From positions 4,353-9,919 of the forward strand of contig DHWM01000066.1 in the NCBI GenBank assembly GCA_002413185.1: a stretch of DNA of 5,567 nucleotides, read 5' to 3'. Under the pieces are notes generated by a model. It was not told the origin of the DNA and made no database searches. It saw only the letters and a list, made by a program, of their open reading frames with translations. Shown piece by piece: positions 5,231 through 5,567 of this stretch. Source of the DNA: Actinobacteria bacterium UBA5182 (GTDB lineage: Bacteria > Actinomycetota > UBA4738). The translations under genes were made by a program, and so were the position numbers. Position 1 is the first letter of the stretch. Every line of letters begins with the position of its first letter.

Positions 5231-5567
5231 GTGGATCTCGACGTCATCGAACGAACGGTAGCAAGGCTCCACGCCGAAGAGCCAACCTTCGACTGGGTCG
5301 GTGTCTACCTGATGGATGGAGAGACGCTGGTACTGGGGCCGTACCGGGGGAATCCAACCGAGCACACCAGCATCCCGGTCGGGCAGGGCGTGTGCGGTTC
5401 GGTCGCCGAGCGAGCCGAGACGGAGGTCGTGCCCGACGTCCGGGCCCGCCTCCGCCACATCGCGTGCGACATCGCCACGAGGTCCGAAACCGTCGCCCCG
5501 ATCCTTCGGGACGGCCGAGTCGTCGGCGTGCTCGACGTGGACTCGAACACCACCGCAGCATTCGGGC
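5231..5567 (+). CDS. GAF-domain protein of the free methionine-(R)-sulfoxide reductase type, 5' part (cut by window edge)
   Basis: One hundred and twelve codons are visible from a GTG at 5231; the gene continues beyond the window. The product carries 'FDWVGVYLMDG' (20-30), 'LVLGPYRG' (33-40), 'IPVGQGVCGSVAE' (48-60), 'RHIACD' (75-80) and 'GVLDVDS', the hallmark blocks of the GAF domain of free methionine-(R)-sulfoxide reductase (fRMsr, MsrC/YebR type), which reduces free methionine sulfoxide in the cytoplasm using thioredoxin-type electrons. Cys55 and Cys79 are 24 residues apart, matching Cys94 and Cys118 of the E. coli enzyme as I recall it. The position of the third cysteine (E. coli Cys84), ten residues before Cys55, is His45 in 'PTEHTSIP'. 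Either it uses a two-cysteine mechanism or it is a non-enzymatic GAF relative. The N-terminus is short, so the GAF domain makes up almost the whole visible protein. No Shine-Dalgarno site is seen. It is divergent from hutI. Confidence 0.8.
   Translation, partial: MDLDVIERTVARLHAEEPTFDWVGVYLMDGETLVLGPYRGNPTEHTSIPVGQGVCGSVAERAETEVVPDVRARLRHIACDIATRSETVAPILRDGRVVGVLDVDSNTTAAFG

Noticed and set aside
5053..5247. Longer version (97 codons) of the small ORF upstream of hutI
   Set aside because: It would run through the 14-bp hairpin and into the divergent GAF gene, and its composition looks like non-coding GC-rich DNA.
1..5567. Mobile element, CRISPR, tRNA or antitoxin-type signals
   Set aside because: No transposase-like protein, terminal inverted repeats, regular spaced repeats or tRNA-like folds were seen on reading both strands.

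Overview
The window is a stretch of high-GC (roughly two thirds G+C) bacterial chromosome. Codon use with G/C in most third positions, sparse Shine-Dalgarno sites in front of the first genes, and the style of the histidine-degradation proteins all suggest an actinobacterium-like organism, possibly an uncultured lineage. This taxonomic call is an inference. No rRNA, tRNA, insertion sequence or CRISPR array was seen.

Layout: (1) The left edge carries the first 65 codons of a minus-strand ornithine cyclodeaminase/mu-crystallin family gene, cut by the window. (2) A 63-bp divergent spacer (197-259) separates it from plus-strand hutH (histidine ammonia-lyase). The spacer holds a good promoter placed so that the hutH mRNA would be leaderless. 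(3) hutH converges, with a 26-bp gap, on a tightly packed minus-strand gene group read from right to left: hutI (imidazolonepropionase), a small single-span membrane protein, an HTTM-domain multi-span membrane protein and a DCC-family (DUF393) thiol-disulfide protein. (4) A spacer of about 180 bp (5053-5230) contains a striking 14-bp perfect hairpin followed by a T run. (5) The right edge carries the 5' part of a plus-strand GAF-domain gene of the free methionine-(R)-sulfoxide reductase type, cut by the window.

How the genes work together: hutH and hutI encode the first and third steps of histidine degradation (histidine to urocanate; imidazolonepropionate to formiminoglutamate). The middle enzyme, urocanase (hutU), is not in the window. 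The cyclodeaminase-family gene may also belong to amino-acid metabolism. Between hutH and hutI, co-oriented with hutI, sits a three-gene membrane/redox cassette with no obvious link to histidine. Its small-membrane-protein plus HTTM-protein pair resembles SdpA/SdpB of the Bacillus sporulation-delaying-protein system in size, order and topology, with a DCC redox protein added. This cassette is the most interesting part of the window. Its substrate or peptide partner, if any, is not visible here.
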